64,000 nucleotides of DNA, from positions 124,001 through 188,000 of the forward strand of contig NZ_WSSB01000003.1 of NCBI RefSeq assembly GCF_009831765.1, read 5' to 3'. The notes under the pieces are model-generated. The model made no database searches. It was not told the origin of the DNA and was given only the letters and a program-made list of their open reading frames with translations. The position numbers and the translations under genes were made by a program. How positions within the stretch are numbered: the stretch's first letter is position 1; the number at the start of each line of letters is the position of its first letter. This stretch comes from Craterilacuibacter sinensis (lineage in GTDB: Bacteria; Pseudomonadota; Gammaproteobacteria; Burkholderiales; Chromobacteriaceae). Shown piece after piece: positions 35,796 to 45,096 of this stretch.

Positions 35796-36947
35796 TCAGT
35801 CTTCGCGGCGGCAGCGCCATAAAGAGGCGAGATAAGCCGTGCGTACCCCCGCACAGGATGCACTGACGCTGGTGCTGACGGCAAATTGCGCCAGACGGGT
35901 TTCGCGCAGCAAGGGCGCTGCATAAGGTGCCTGATCTTCTTTGCGCAAGGCCGCGACATAAGGCTCGTTGACCTTGTCACGGCGCGCGACAACGACGGCA
36001 ATTTCGCCATTGACCAGACGGACAAAGCTGCCTGGCGGATAGATGCCCATCTCCTTGACCAGCAAGGCGGTGTATTGGGCATCCAGCAAAGTTTCGCGGT
36101 CGCGGAAAATCTGCGCCAGTGCCTGCTGTGACAAGAGCGCCTGACGGTAACTGCGCGGCGTGAGCTTGGCCGCTGTCAAATCGGCCAGATGGATCAGGTG
36201 GGCCTGAGTCGGAATGTCGGGGCGCAAGAGCCCCAGCGGGTAGCCGCTGCCGTCCCATTGCTCGTGATGGCTTTGCACCAGCGTATGCCAATGCTCATCG
36301 GTGACGCCGGCGGCGCGCAAAATGGCCGAACCCAATACCGGATGTATGGCGATTTGTTCACGCTGTTCCGGGCGTAAACGGGCTTCCTGGCTGTGCAGGC
36401 TATCCATCAGCGGCGCGATGGCGATATTCATGGTCAGCGCGGCGCATAGCAATGTATTGGCCTCCGCCTCTGGCAGCTCCAGACGGCGCGAGATCAGTGC
36501 CAGCAAAATGGCGACATGCACACTGTGCGTGGCGCTGTAGCGGATGACGGGGGCCAGAAGCAGTGCGGCAATCATGGCGTCCGGCATGAACGCGGCAAGA
36601 TCGGCCAGTTCGGCCGCCAGCTTGCGCACGCGGGCAGTAAAATCCGGCAACTGCAGCGCCTGTTGCTGCAGATAGTCCAGCCGCTTGGCTGCATGCAGCA
36701 GTTCTTCGAACGGATTGATTTCGCGCGCTTCGGGTCGCGCCTGGGCCGGCGGCGGCGCAGGCACTTCGCCCGTCTGGCCGGTTTGTGCTGCCGCGTGCAG
36801 CAACAGGCGCGCGCGCTGCGCATCGGTCAGGACATAGTGACCGCGGCCAAGCAAGAGCATACCGTTTTGCGCATACATATTGAACGGCAGGGCTTCGCCT
36901 ACCTTGACCGCCGACTCCAGCAGCTTGTTGCTACTTGCCTGTTCCAT
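35796..36947 (-). CDS. degenerate HD-GYP domain protein
   Basis: A 383-residue protein with an N-terminal PilZ-like/linker region (1-110), an HD-GYP fold (about 150-320) and a C-terminal tail. SATHSVHVAILLALISRRLE keeps the first His and SHHEQWDGSGYPLGLLRP keeps the GYP loop. The HD metal pair, normally LLHDIGK, has become LTMNIAIAPLMD, so phosphodiesterase activity is unlikely. It may be a c-di-GMP sensor or scaffold. It lies between phaC and hrpA, transcribed in the same direction. Confidence 0.82.
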   Translation of the reverse strand: MEQASSNKLLESAVKVGEALPFNMYAQNGMLLLGRGHYVLTDAQRARLLLHAAAQTGQTGEVPAPPPAQARPEAREINPFEELLHAAKRLDYLQQQALQLPDFTARVRKLAAELADLAAFMPDAMIAALLLAPVIRYSATHSVHVAILLALISRRLELPEAEANTLLCAALTMNIAIAPLMDSLHSQEARLRPEQREQIAIHPVLGSAILRAAGVTDEHWHTLVQSHHEQWDGSGYPLGLLRPDIPTQAHLIHLADLTAAKLTPRSYRQALLSQQALAQIFRDRETLLDAQYTALLVKEMGIYPPGSFVRLVNGEIAVVVARRDKVNEPYVAALRKEDQAPYAAPLLRETRLAQFAVSTSVSASCAGVRTAYLASLWRCRRED

Positions 36948-37008
36948 CTTGCATTTCCCGGGCCGGGCATCGTCATGGCCGGCCCGCCTTATCTGCGGTT
37001 AAAGGGGG

Positions 37009-40000
37009 TCAGTTCGCCGGCAAGCTTGCCCAGTCTTTCATCAGGCGCTTGAGCGAAACCGGATACGGGGTTTTCAGTTCCTGTGCAAACAGGCCGACGC
37101 GCAGTTCCTCGATTTTCCAGCGGAACAGCAGCAGTTCTTCCGACGGCTCGCCCTTGTCGCTGTCTTCGGCTACACGGCTTTGCCATAGCTGCAGCAATTG
37201 GCGCACCTCGGCACCGCGCTGGCCATCGCGCTGCGGATTGCTGACCTGCTTTTCCATGCGTAAGGTCATCGCCTTCATATAGCGCGGAATCTGCGACAAC
37301 TGGCTCCAGGGCGTGGCCAGCAAGAAGCCCTTGTAAACCAGCGCATCGAGCTGGCCCTTAAGTTCGTTGCCCAGCTTGTGTCTGGCCAGACGGGCCGTGA
37401 GCTGCAGGTATTCGCCGGCGATCTGGTTAAGGTAGGACATCACCGCCTGGGTGACCGCCGGCAAGCGGGTGCGGGCGCGCGCCTTTTGCTCGTTGAATGC
37501 TTTTTCGCTACGTGGTGCCTCGTCGTCGCCGATAAAGGCACGGTCGCAAATGCACGCAATCGCATCTTGTAACAGATCGTCGGCATTGGCGACGCCGCGT
37601 AGTTGCAGCGCGACCTGGGTAAAGCCGGACGGGCCCTTGCCCAGCTGCTTCATCTGCTCTTTCAGCTGCAGTTGCAGCAGGCGGACCACGCCCTTGCGGT
37701 GGGCACGGCGGGCGGCAAGCTCGGTGTCGTACAGGCGGATGGCCACCTTGCCTTCGGCTTCCAGAGTGAGGGCCGGGTAGCCGGTGAGCTGCTGGCGGGC
37801 GCGGGCAAACTGGATGCACTCGGGCAGATCGCCGAAGTCCCATGTGGTGACATCGTCGCGCTCGAACTCGGCGCTGGTGTCGCGAAAAGTCAGTTGCGCC
37901 GCCTGGCCGAACTGCTTTTGCAGCGCCGCGAGGTCGCGGCCCATGCCGATTTCCTGCTTGCCGTCATCGATTATGCGGAAATTGAACAGAAGATGGGCCG
38001 GCAGCGGATGGGCATCGAAATCAACCGGCTCGACTTTGACGCCACCGGTTTCGCGCAGGATAAAGCGTGCCAGCTGCGGCGCGATGGCCTGAGTCTCGTC
38101 CGGTGCCGACGACAAAAAGCGGGTGACAAAATCCGGCACCGGCACGCAGTTGCGCCGCACCTGTTTGGGCAGGTTCTTGATCAGTGCGGTGAGCTTGTCG
38201 CGCAACATGCCCGGCACCAGCCATTCAAACGGCGCAGCCTCCAGCCGGTTGAGACTGGCGAGCGGCACATCGACCGTGACGCCGTCCAGCACATGATTGG
38301 GCTCGAAGCGGTAGCGCAAGCGCATGCGCCCGTCCGCATGCTCCAGCCATTCCGGGAACTGGTTGACGGTTACGTGTTGCGCCGCGTGGCGCATCAGCTC
38401 TTCCCGCGTGAGATAGAGTATCTTGGGCTCAGCCTGTTCGGCCTGTTTGCGCCAGGCTTCAAAACTGGCGGCATCAGTCACCGTTGCCGGGATTTTTTCG
38501 GCGTAAAAATCGTACAGTGCGTCCTCGTCCACCAGCACATCCTGACGCCGTGCCTTATGTTCCAGCTGCTCCACATCCCGGATCAGCTGGGCGTTGCGCT
38601 GGAAGAAGGGCGCGTTGCTGCTGTATTCCATCGCCACCAGCGCACCCTTGATAAACAGCTCTCGCGCATCTTCCGGCGCGATGCGGCCATAGCTGACCGG
38701 ACGTTTGGCAACCAGAGTCAGACCGTACAGGGTGACGCGTTCGCTGGCCACCACTTCGCCGCGCGCCTTGTCCCAGTGCGGCTCGAAGTAATGGTATTTC
38801 ACTAAGTGCTGCGCCAGGCCTTCTATCCATTCGGGCTCTATCTTGCCGACGCAGCGCGCATACAAGCGGCTGGTTTCGACAATCTCGGCCGCGACCACCC
38901 ATTTGGGTTTGGCCTTTTTCAGTCCGGAGCCTGGGAAAACATGGAAATGCACGCCGCGCGTGCCGGTGTAGTCATCGCCTTCCAGCGCTTTCTGGCCGAT
39001 ATTGCCGATCAGGCCGGTGAGCAGGGCCTTGTGCAATTGCTCGAACGCGATGGCATCCAGCTGTTTTTTCTTCTTGTCGGAGAGCTGGGCATCGGACACG
39101 GCTGCGTGGCTGTGCGCCGCCTCGCGCGTGATCAAGCGCATATCGCTGGCGATTTCGGCCAGCTGGGCATGCAGCTCGCGCCACTCGCGCATCCGGAGGT
39201 GGGACAGGAAGTGGGTGTGGCACACGTCCAGCAACTGGCGGTTGGATTTTTTGTGCTTGAGCGCGTCCTGGAAAAAATCCCACAGATAAAGGAAGGACAA
39301 AAAGTCAGACTTGTCGTCGGCAAAGCGCGCCTGCGCGCGCTCGGCCGCTTCGCGCGCATCGAACGGGCGCTCGCGCGGGTCCTGAATGGACAGGGCGGCG
39401 GCGATAATCAGCACTTCGCGTACACAGCCGTAGTCGCGCCCGGCCAAGAGCATGCGGCCTATCTTGGGGTCGACCGGAATGCGCGCCAGTTCCTGGCCGA
39501 CGGCGGTGAGTTCGCTCTTGTCGTTGACCGCGCCCAGTTCCTGCAGCACCTGATAGCCGTCGGCGATCAGCCCCTTGGATGGGGCTTCGATAAAGGGGAA
39601 GGCGTCGACTTTGCCCAGACGCAAGGACGCCATGCGCAGGATCACTGCCGCCAGGTTGGAGCGCACGATTTCCGGATCGGTAAATTCGGCGCGGGCATTG
39701 AAATCGTCTTCCGAATACAGGCGCACGCAGATGCCTGCCTCGACCCGGCCGCAACGCCCGGCGCGCTGGCGCGCGGCAGCTTGCGAGATTTTTTCTACCA
39801 GCAGCTGTTCGACCTTGGCGCGCGGGCTATAGCGCTTGAGACGGGCGAGGCCGGTGTCGATCACATAGCGGATGCCGGGTACGGTGAGCGAGGTTTCGGC
39901 CACGTTGGTGGCGAGCACCACGCGCCGGCCACCCGAGGGACGGAAGATTTTTTGCTGGTCTTCATTGGACAGGCGGGCAAACAGCGGCAGGATTTCATAG

Positions 40001-40950
40001 CCGCGAATGCCGGCTTTACGCAGCTTTTCAGCCGTATCGCGAATCTCGCGCTCGCCCGGCAAAAACACCAGGATATCGCCTGCGCCCTGGCGCGAGATTT
40101 CATCGACGGCGCTGGCGATGGCGTCTTCCATCTCGACTTCGCGCTCGTCCTCGTCGCGCTCCTTGAGCGGGCGGTAGCGCACTTCGACCGGATAGGTGCG
40201 TCCCGACACTTCGATCACCGGTGCGCCGTCAAAATGGCGCGAGAAACGGTCGGCATCGATGGTGGCCGAGGTGACGATGACCTTGAGGTCGGGCCGGCGC
40301 GGCAGCATCTGCTTGAGATAACCCAGCAGGAAATCGATGTTCAGGCTGCGCTCGTGCGCTTCGTCGATGATGATTGTGTCGTAGGCTTCCAGATAGCGGT
40401 CGGTCTGGGTCTCGGCCAGCAAAATGCCGTCGGTCATCAGCTTGATCACGGAACGTTCGGACAGTTTGTCGTTGAAGCGCACCTTGAAGCCGACATGCTC
40501 GCCCAGGGGCGTGCCCAGTTCGTCGGCGATGCGGCTGGCAACCGAGCGTGCCGCCAGACGTCGCGGCTGGGTATGGCCGATCAGGCCATGCACGCCGCGC
40601 CCCAGTTCGATACAGATTTTGGGCAGCTGGGTGGTTTTGCCCGAGCCGGTTTCGCCGCACAGGATAATGACCTGATTCTTGGCGATGGCTGTGCGGATTT
40701 CGTCGCGCCTGAGATTGACCGGCAGTGCATCGTCAAAGCGCGGCTTGGGCAGATGTTCGCGCCGGCTGGCAACCTTGGCCTGCGAGCGCGAGATAGCGGC
40801 GCTGCTGTCATCCAGTAGCCGTTTTGCGTCCTGGCCCTTTTTCAGGCGCTGCTCGGCATCGGAGAGCTTGCGGCGCAGGCCGTGGCGGTCGCGGATCAGA
40901 CAGTCGGCAAGGGATTTTTTCAGTTCGGCAACAAGGGCTAAGGCAGACAT
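37009..40950 (-). CDS. hrpA: ATP-dependent RNA helicase HrpA
   Basis: A 1313-residue DEAH-box helicase. Motif I is CGETGSGKTTQLPKICIELG, motif II IIIDEAHERS, motif III VTSATID, and motif VI ARQRAGRCGRVEAGICVRLY; HA2 and OB-fold regions follow, then a long DUF3418-type C-terminal half (from about residue 700). HrpA unwinds RNA and rescues stalled, collided ribosomes in E. coli. Length equals the E. coli protein (1300). Confidence 0.96.
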   Translation of the reverse strand: MSALALVAELKKSLADCLIRDRHGLRRKLSDAEQRLKKGQDAKRLLDDSSAAISRSQAKVASRREHLPKPRFDDALPVNLRRDEIRTAIAKNQVIILCGETGSGKTTQLPKICIELGRGVHGLIGHTQPRRLAARSVASRIADELGTPLGEHVGFKVRFNDKLSERSVIKLMTDGILLAETQTDRYLEAYDTIIIDEAHERSLNIDFLLGYLKQMLPRRPDLKVIVTSATIDADRFSRHFDGAPVIEVSGRTYPVEVRYRPLKERDEDEREVEMEDAIASAVDEISRQGAGDILVFLPGEREIRDTAEKLRKAGIRGYEILPLFARLSNEDQQKIFRPSGGRRVVLATNVAETSLTVPGIRYVIDTGLARLKRYSPRAKVEQLLVEKISQAAARQRAGRCGRVEAGICVRLYSEDDFNARAEFTDPEIVRSNLAAVILRMASLRLGKVDAFPFIEAPSKGLIADGYQVLQELGAVNDKSELTAVGQELARIPVDPKIGRMLLAGRDYGCVREVLIIAAALSIQDPRERPFDAREAAERAQARFADDKSDFLSFLYLWDFFQDALKHKKSNRQLLDVCHTHFLSHLRMREWRELHAQLAEIASDMRLITREAAHSHAAVSDAQLSDKKKKQLDAIAFEQLHKALLTGLIGNIGQKALEGDDYTGTRGVHFHVFPGSGLKKAKPKWVVAAEIVETSRLYARCVGKIEPEWIEGLAQHLVKYHYFEPHWDKARGEVVASERVTLYGLTLVAKRPVSYGRIAPEDARELFIKGALVAMEYSSNAPFFQRNAQLIRDVEQLEHKARRQDVLVDEDALYDFYAEKIPATVTDAASFEAWRKQAEQAEPKILYLTREELMRHAAQHVTVNQFPEWLEHADGRMRLRYRFEPNHVLDGVTVDVPLASLNRLEAAPFEWLVPGMLRDKLTALIKNLPKQVRRNCVPVPDFVTRFLSSAPDETQAIAPQLARFILRETGGVKVEPVDFDAHPLPAHLLFNFRIIDDGKQEIGMGRDLAALQKQFGQAAQLTFRDTSAEFERDDVTTWDFGDLPECIQFARARQQLTGYPALTLEAEGKVAIRLYDTELAARRAHRKGVVRLLQLQLKEQMKQLGKGPSGFTQVALQLRGVANADDLLQDAIACICDRAFIGDDEAPRSEKAFNEQKARARTRLPAVTQAVMSYLNQIAGEYLQLTARLARHKLGNELKGQLDALVYKGFLLATPWSQLSQIPRYMKAMTLRMEKQVSNPQRDGQRGAEVRQLLQLWQSRVAEDSDKGEPSEELLLFRWKIEELRVGLFAQELKTPYPVSLKRLMKDWASLPAN

Positions 40951-41019
40951 GCGCTCTATCGGTAGGGATGGACTAAGGCGGCGATTATAGCAGTGCCGGC
41001 CGGCGCTTTGCCCGCTCGC

Positions 41020-41748
41020 TTACAAGCCGTCGCTGCCGCCGAAAAAGAGCGTCTCCATCAGTGCCGTTTCGCGTGCGGCAATGGTGGCGAGGAATTCAGC
41101 GGCGCCTTGCATATGGCGAAAGCTCTGGTAGCCGCGGCTTAAAAAGCGGTGCAGGTCGGCAAGGCCGGCAAGTCTGGCCGGGCCGGCCATCATCTGCAGG
41201 CTGAGTCCCAGTAGCGGTTTTTGGGTGAGATGATCCAGCGTGTGGCCGATTTCGCTCATCAGCCAGATCTGGCGCACGCGTTCGGCCGGGTTGTTGCAGT
41301 CGCGATAGGCGCGGGCATAGCGTGTTGCATCCAGCGCTGTGTCATTGCCCAGTTGTGCCAGCATGGCGTTATCCAGGGTTTCGGACAGGGCATCCATTTC
41401 CAGCGCATGTGCCAGTACACGCAAGCCTGAGGCCGGCAGCAGCTTTTCCAGCGTCGGCATGATGCGTTCGACTTCGTTGTCGCGCTCGGTCGCATCATGG
41501 GTGCCGTAAAGCTCCTGCAGAAAGAAACTGGCCGCCGGCGCATAGCGCTCGCTGTCCAGCAAATCGGCATAGGTGCGGGCGAGGCGCTCGGACTGCCAGG
41601 CGCGCAGTGCCAGACGGGCTTGTGCATATTGTGGCCGGCTGCGTGCGGCCTCGCGCAAGCTGCGGGCCAGCGTCAGTTTGCTGTCCAGTTGTGCAAGCCA
41701 AAAAGCCTTGTCGTCTTCGTGCTGGCTATCCAGTGAGTGCTCGCTCAT
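41020..41748 (-). CDS. conserved protein of unknown function
   Basis: A 242-residue, mostly helical, soluble protein. It has the stretch PAASFFLQELYGTHDATERD (about 70-90), then RIMPTLEKLLPA and LAHALEMDALSETLDNAMLA, which I recall from conserved hypothetical proteins of Betaproteobacteria and Xanthomonads. No catalytic motif or membrane segment is seen. It is divergent from the PHA-system gene, with a 19-bp perfect palindrome between them. Confidence 0.6.
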   Translation of the reverse strand: MSEHSLDSQHEDDKAFWLAQLDSKLTLARSLREAARSRPQYAQARLALRAWQSERLARTYADLLDSERYAPAASFFLQELYGTHDATERDNEVERIMPTLEKLLPASGLRVLAHALEMDALSETLDNAMLAQLGNDTALDATRYARAYRDCNNPAERVRQIWLMSEIGHTLDHLTQKPLLGLSLQMMAGPARLAGLADLHRFLSRGYQSFRHMQGAAEFLATIAARETALMETLFFGGSDGL

Positions 41749-41774
41749 AACGCTGCCCGCTATCGTGATTTGGA

Positions 41775-41793
41775 AAATTTAAGGCTTAAATTT
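41775..41793. promoter_or_regulatory. 19-bp perfect palindrome, likely operator
   Basis: AAATTTAAG-G-CTTAAATTT is an exact inverted repeat with a one-base centre. It sits seven bases before the -35 of the promoter at 41800-41828 and 27 bases from the divergent gene start. A dimeric regulator is the likely ligand. Confidence 0.6.
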
Positions 41794-41799
41794 ATGCTT

Positions 41800-41828
41800 T
41801 TGCCATTACCTGTTCGCCGCATTATACT
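41800..41828 (+). promoter_or_regulatory. sigma-70 promoter, start at or near the ATG
   Basis: TTGCCA (41800-41805), 17-base spacer, TATACT (41823-41828). Transcription would begin about 41835, exactly at the ATG of the next gene, so the mRNA may have no leader. Confidence 0.7.
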
Positions 41829-41834
41829 GCGCCA

Positions 41835-42119
41835 ATGAATGAAATTCTGGTTATTCGTCGTCACAGTTTAAGCCGGGCAGACGCCAAACAGGCGGCCGAA
41901 GCCATTGCGCAGGCGCTGGCCGATGAGCATGCGCTGGCATACGAGTGGGTGGACGAGCTTGTCCTGCACTTTATGCGTAGCGGCGTGAATGGCTCCTTGT
42001 TGCTGGATGAGGGGCAGGTGACTGTCCGAGTGCGGCTGGGCTGGCTGCTCATTCCGTTCAAGTCTGCTTTGGAAGATGCAATTCACGATTACTTTGATCA
42101 ACACTTTAGCGAGCACTGA
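41835..42119 (+). CDS. polyhydroxyalkanoic acid system family protein
   Basis: A 94-residue protein that matches the PHA granule-region family (PF09650): it begins with a short strand and IRRHSLSRADAKQAAEAIAQ, then FMRSGVNGSLLLDEGQVTVR and LGWLLIPFKSALEDAIHDYF. Members lie near PHA genes and are small, granule-linked or regulatory; biochemical role unknown. No Shine-Dalgarno sequence is seen and the promoter -10 lies only 6 bases upstream, suggesting leaderless translation. The WS/DGAT gene follows 44 bases later. Confidence 0.8.
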   Translation: MNEILVIRRHSLSRADAKQAAEAIAQALADEHALAYEWVDELVLHFMRSGVNGSLLLDEGQVTVRVRLGWLLIPFKSALEDAIHDYFDQHFSEH

Positions 42120-42163
42120 GTGTCTGCCAGTTGCTATTGCTTGAATTCCACCGGAGTCTGCTA

Positions 42164-43621
42164 ATGGCAATGTGTAGTCCTATTTCCCACGTCGATACTG
42201 CGTGGTTGCGCATGGATAGTCCGCATAATCTGATGCAGATTGTCGGCGTGATGATTTTTGACGGTGAGCTGGATCAGGCCAGCTTACGCCAGAGCATCAG
42301 CGAGCGCATGCTGCGCTATGACCGTTTCCGTCAGATAGCCCTATCTGAAAACGGCCGTTATTTCTGGCATGAAGATTCTGATTTCGATCTGGACCAGCAC
42401 CTGAAACGGGCTATCTTGCCCGGCGACGGGGGGAAAGAGGCGCTACAGGCTTTTGCCGCCGATCTGTGTGCAACACCATTGAATCCGCACCGCCCGCTGT
42501 GGGAGATGCATCTGGTGGATACCAGGCTGGGCGGGCAGGCGCTGATTGTGCGCATCCACCATGCAATCGGTGACGGCATTGCGCTGGTCGATGTCCTGCT
42601 GTCGATGATGGATGACGCGAGCGGCGTGTCTGGTGGCGGGGCCGAGCCGCGCAAACTGCCGGAAAAGCGCAAGGATGAGGGCGAGCGGCACTTCCTTGAT
42701 ATGATCTGGACACCGGTCAGCACCGCGATGCTGACCTCGATGAAAGTGTCGAGCAATCTATGGCTCAAATACATGGAGCTGGTCAGTAATCCGCGTAAGG
42801 CGATGAACTATATCGGCATTGGCTACGATGTCGCGGCGGAGGCGGCCAAGCTTGCCTTGATGGCCAATGATTCGCCGACCCGGCTCAAGGGCAAGCCAGG
42901 CCCGGTCAAGCGTGTTGCCTGGTCCGAGCCTTTGCCTTTGCCCGAAGTGAAGGCGGTCGGACGGGTGCTGTCCTGTTCGGTCAACGATATGCTGCTTTCT
43001 GCCGCCGCCGGCGCCATCCGTGCCTATCTGCTGGCCAAGGGCGATCCGGTCGAAGGGCTTGAAGTCAGGGTGATGGTGCCAGTCAATCTGCGCGGCGAGG
43101 GTGACCGGGGGACGCTGGGCAACCGCTTTGGTCTGGTGGCGCTGGAGTTGCCGGTCGGCATCGCCAACCCGCTTGCGCGCCTGTATACGGTGCGCGAGCG
43201 CATGGAGGCACTCAAAGGCTCTTATCAGGCTGTGCTGGCACTGGGTATTCTGGGCGTGGTGGGCATGGCGCCTAAGCTTGTGCAGCAGCAGATACTCGAC
43301 TTGCTGGCGAATAAGGCCAGCGCGGTGATGACGAATGTGCCGGGGCCGCAAAAGAGCCTGTATCTGGGCGGCGCACGGCTGGCACAGCCCATGTTCTGGG
43401 TGCCGCAGTCGGGCAATATCGGCGTTGGCGTGTCCATTCTGTCCTACGACGGCAATGTGCAGATTGGTCTGGTTACCGACAAGGGGCTGATACCGGACCC
43501 TGAGCATATTGCGAACCGTTTCAATGACGAATTCAGCCAGCTTCTGCTTTTGGTGCTGATGGAGCCGCCTGAGCGGCTGGCCGACCCCGAGGCGGTGGAG
43601 GCTGCACTCAGGGCCGGCTGA
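42164..43621 (+). CDS. wax ester synthase/diacylglycerol acyltransferase (WS/DGAT)
   Basis: A 485-residue bifunctional acyltransferase that joins acyl-CoA to fatty alcohol or diacylglycerol. The active-site motif HHAIGDG is at 132-138, with PLWEMHLVD at 111-119 and SVNDMLLSAAAGAIRAYL, MVPVNLRGEGDRGTLGNRFG and TNVPGPQKSLYLGGARL further on, all typical of the family. CCGGAG lies 7 bases before the ATG at 42164. A fatty acyl-CoA reductase gene 3.5 kb downstream can supply the alcohol substrate. Confidence 0.93.
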   Translation: MAMCSPISHVDTAWLRMDSPHNLMQIVGVMIFDGELDQASLRQSISERMLRYDRFRQIALSENGRYFWHEDSDFDLDQHLKRAILPGDGGKEALQAFAADLCATPLNPHRPLWEMHLVDTRLGGQALIVRIHHAIGDGIALVDVLLSMMDDASGVSGGGAEPRKLPEKRKDEGERHFLDMIWTPVSTAMLTSMKVSSNLWLKYMELVSNPRKAMNYIGIGYDVAAEAAKLALMANDSPTRLKGKPGPVKRVAWSEPLPLPEVKAVGRVLSCSVNDMLLSAAAGAIRAYLLAKGDPVEGLEVRVMVPVNLRGEGDRGTLGNRFGLVALELPVGIANPLARLYTVRERMEALKGSYQAVLALGILGVVGMAPKLVQQQILDLLANKASAVMTNVPGPQKSLYLGGARLAQPMFWVPQSGNIGVGVSILSYDGNVQIGLVTDKGLIPDPEHIANRFNDEFSQLLLLVLMEPPERLADPEAVEAALRAG

Positions 43622-43626
43622 TTGCT

Positions 43627-44403
43627 TTACTCTTCCAGCTCGGCGCGGGCGGCTTCGATGTCCAGCCGTTCCATCGCATCGGCCGCCTGACAGGCGGCCG
43701 CTTCTTCATACAGCTTTTCCGCGTCTTTCAGCCGGCTTTTGCCATACAGGGCAGCCAGCGCATTGGCGTACTCGGTACGGGCAATGGCCGACTCGGGGTT
43801 GAGCGCCAGCGCCTGCTCAAATAGCCGAACGGCTTCGTCTTTTTTGGCGCCATAAGTGATGCCGGCCATCATGGCACCGACTTTGACGACAATCTCGGTG
43901 TGCCAGGTGCCCAGCGCGATCATGGCGTCGGCGTGTTCTGGCGCCAGCGTGAGCGTACGCTCCAGGCTGGCCTTGACCTTGCCGCCCAGCCCTTGCGCGA
44001 GGGCACGGGCAATCGAAATGCCCTGGCTATAGCGTCCCAGCGCATAAGCGTGGATGTACCAGGCATTGGCATTGTCCGGCGCTTGTGCCTGCAGGGTTTC
44101 GCAGCGCTTGGCAATGTCCTGGAAGCCTTCAAGCTTGTGCTCTTCGTCCTCGTCCAGATAGGTGAGATAGATCATGGCGGCCTTGTTGGCGGCATTGATG
44201 CCCGAGGTGCCCGCCGTGAGGCCTGTGTCGTAAGCACGGGCAAAGTCGCCGGCATGGTAGGCGCGCCAGGCCTCCTGTGCCGCCTTGTCTTGTGGCCAGG
44301 GTTCGCAATCGCCCTGATGCAGGCGCGGCCAGTGTTTTTTCAGGCTGGCCAGCGTGTAAGCGTAGGCTGGCTCTGCATAGGGAAAGGCTTTCCAGTTGGG
44401 CAT
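43627..44403 (-). CDS. TPR-like protein
   Basis: A 258-residue helical protein with tetratricopeptide-like units: DFARAYDTGLTAGTSGINAA, NANAWYIHAYALGRYSQGIS and DEAVRLFEQALALNPESAIA. No signal peptide. It lies 12 bases downstream of the TetR gene and is probably co-transcribed. TPR proteins serve as binding scaffolds; the partner is unknown. It is convergent with the WS/DGAT gene. Confidence 0.72.
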   Translation of the reverse strand: MPNWKAFPYAEPAYAYTLASLKKHWPRLHQGDCEPWPQDKAAQEAWRAYHAGDFARAYDTGLTAGTSGINAANKAAMIYLTYLDEDEEHKLEGFQDIAKRCETLQAQAPDNANAWYIHAYALGRYSQGISIARALAQGLGGKVKASLERTLTLAPEHADAMIALGTWHTEIVVKVGAMMAGITYGAKKDEAVRLFEQALALNPESAIARTEYANALAALYGKSRLKDAEKLYEEAAACQAADAMERLDIEAARAELEE

Positions 44404-44415
44404 TGCTATCTCCTT

Positions 44416-45057
44416 TTATTGTCGGGCAAGATAATGATGTGAAATGCGCTCAAGCAAGGTACGCGCCTCGCCTTGCAAGTAGGGCGCAGCCAATTGCATG
44501 ACCTGATAGGCGCCGCGACCGATATCCGGTTCGGTTCGCGGACTGCGCGCATGCTCATAGGAAATCCAGAAGGTGCAAACCAGCGCCATATTCACGGCCA
44601 GCGCATGGATCTCGCTGTCGCCCGCTTGCAGTACGCCTGCGCGGGCGAGGTTGTGGCACAAGGTGGCGGCTGCTTCTTCCTTGCGGCGCAAAATGCGGGT
44701 GAAGTGGGTTTCGACCAGCCGGTTGGATAGCAACAGGTTGTTGATGTCGTGGTAGAAAAAGCGGTACTGGCAGATGGTTTCGAATAACAGGTGCAGAAAC
44801 AGCCAGATGTCTTCCGGCTCCTGCGCATGGTCATCGACGGCCAGCAGCAAACGGCCGATTTCCTCTTCGTAACGGGCGAACAGCGCGTTGACGATGTCGG
44901 TCTTGCTGTGGAAATGGTAATAGAGATTGCCCGGGCTGATCTCCATTTCGACAGCAATCGCGGCCGGCGTGACGCCAGGCTCGCCCAGTGTATTGAACAG
45001 GCGTAAAGCAGTCGCAAGAATGCGCTCGCGCGTCTGACGGCTGGGTTTTTTCTCCAT
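44416..45057 (-). CDS. TetR family transcriptional regulator
   Basis: A 213-residue regulator. The N-terminal helix-turn-helix is RERILATALRLFNTLGEPGV then TPAAIAVEMEISPGNLYYHF; the C-terminal ligand domain fits the TetR_C family seen in fatty-acid-responsive repressors. The start MEKKPSRQ was preferred over an ATG 12 codons upstream, which gives no family-like sequence. It lies between the patatin gene and the TPR gene, so it probably controls the lipid genes around it. Confidence 0.85.
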   Translation of the reverse strand: MEKKPSRQTRERILATALRLFNTLGEPGVTPAAIAVEMEISPGNLYYHFHSKTDIVNALFARYEEEIGRLLLAVDDHAQEPEDIWLFLHLLFETICQYRFFYHDINNLLLSNRLVETHFTRILRRKEEAAATLCHNLARAGVLQAGDSEIHALAVNMALVCTFWISYEHARSPRTEPDIGRGAYQVMQLAAPYLQGEARTLLERISHHYLARQ

Positions 45058-45096
45058 TTGCTTTTTCCGGGGGCCGATTGACGCTACAAGCATACC

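Noticed and set aside
38806-40818. A 670-codon open frame on the plus strand opposite hrpA
   Set aside because: It is antisense to hrpA, which has all DEAH-helicase motifs. The translation has no domain signal and arises from GC-biased third positions.
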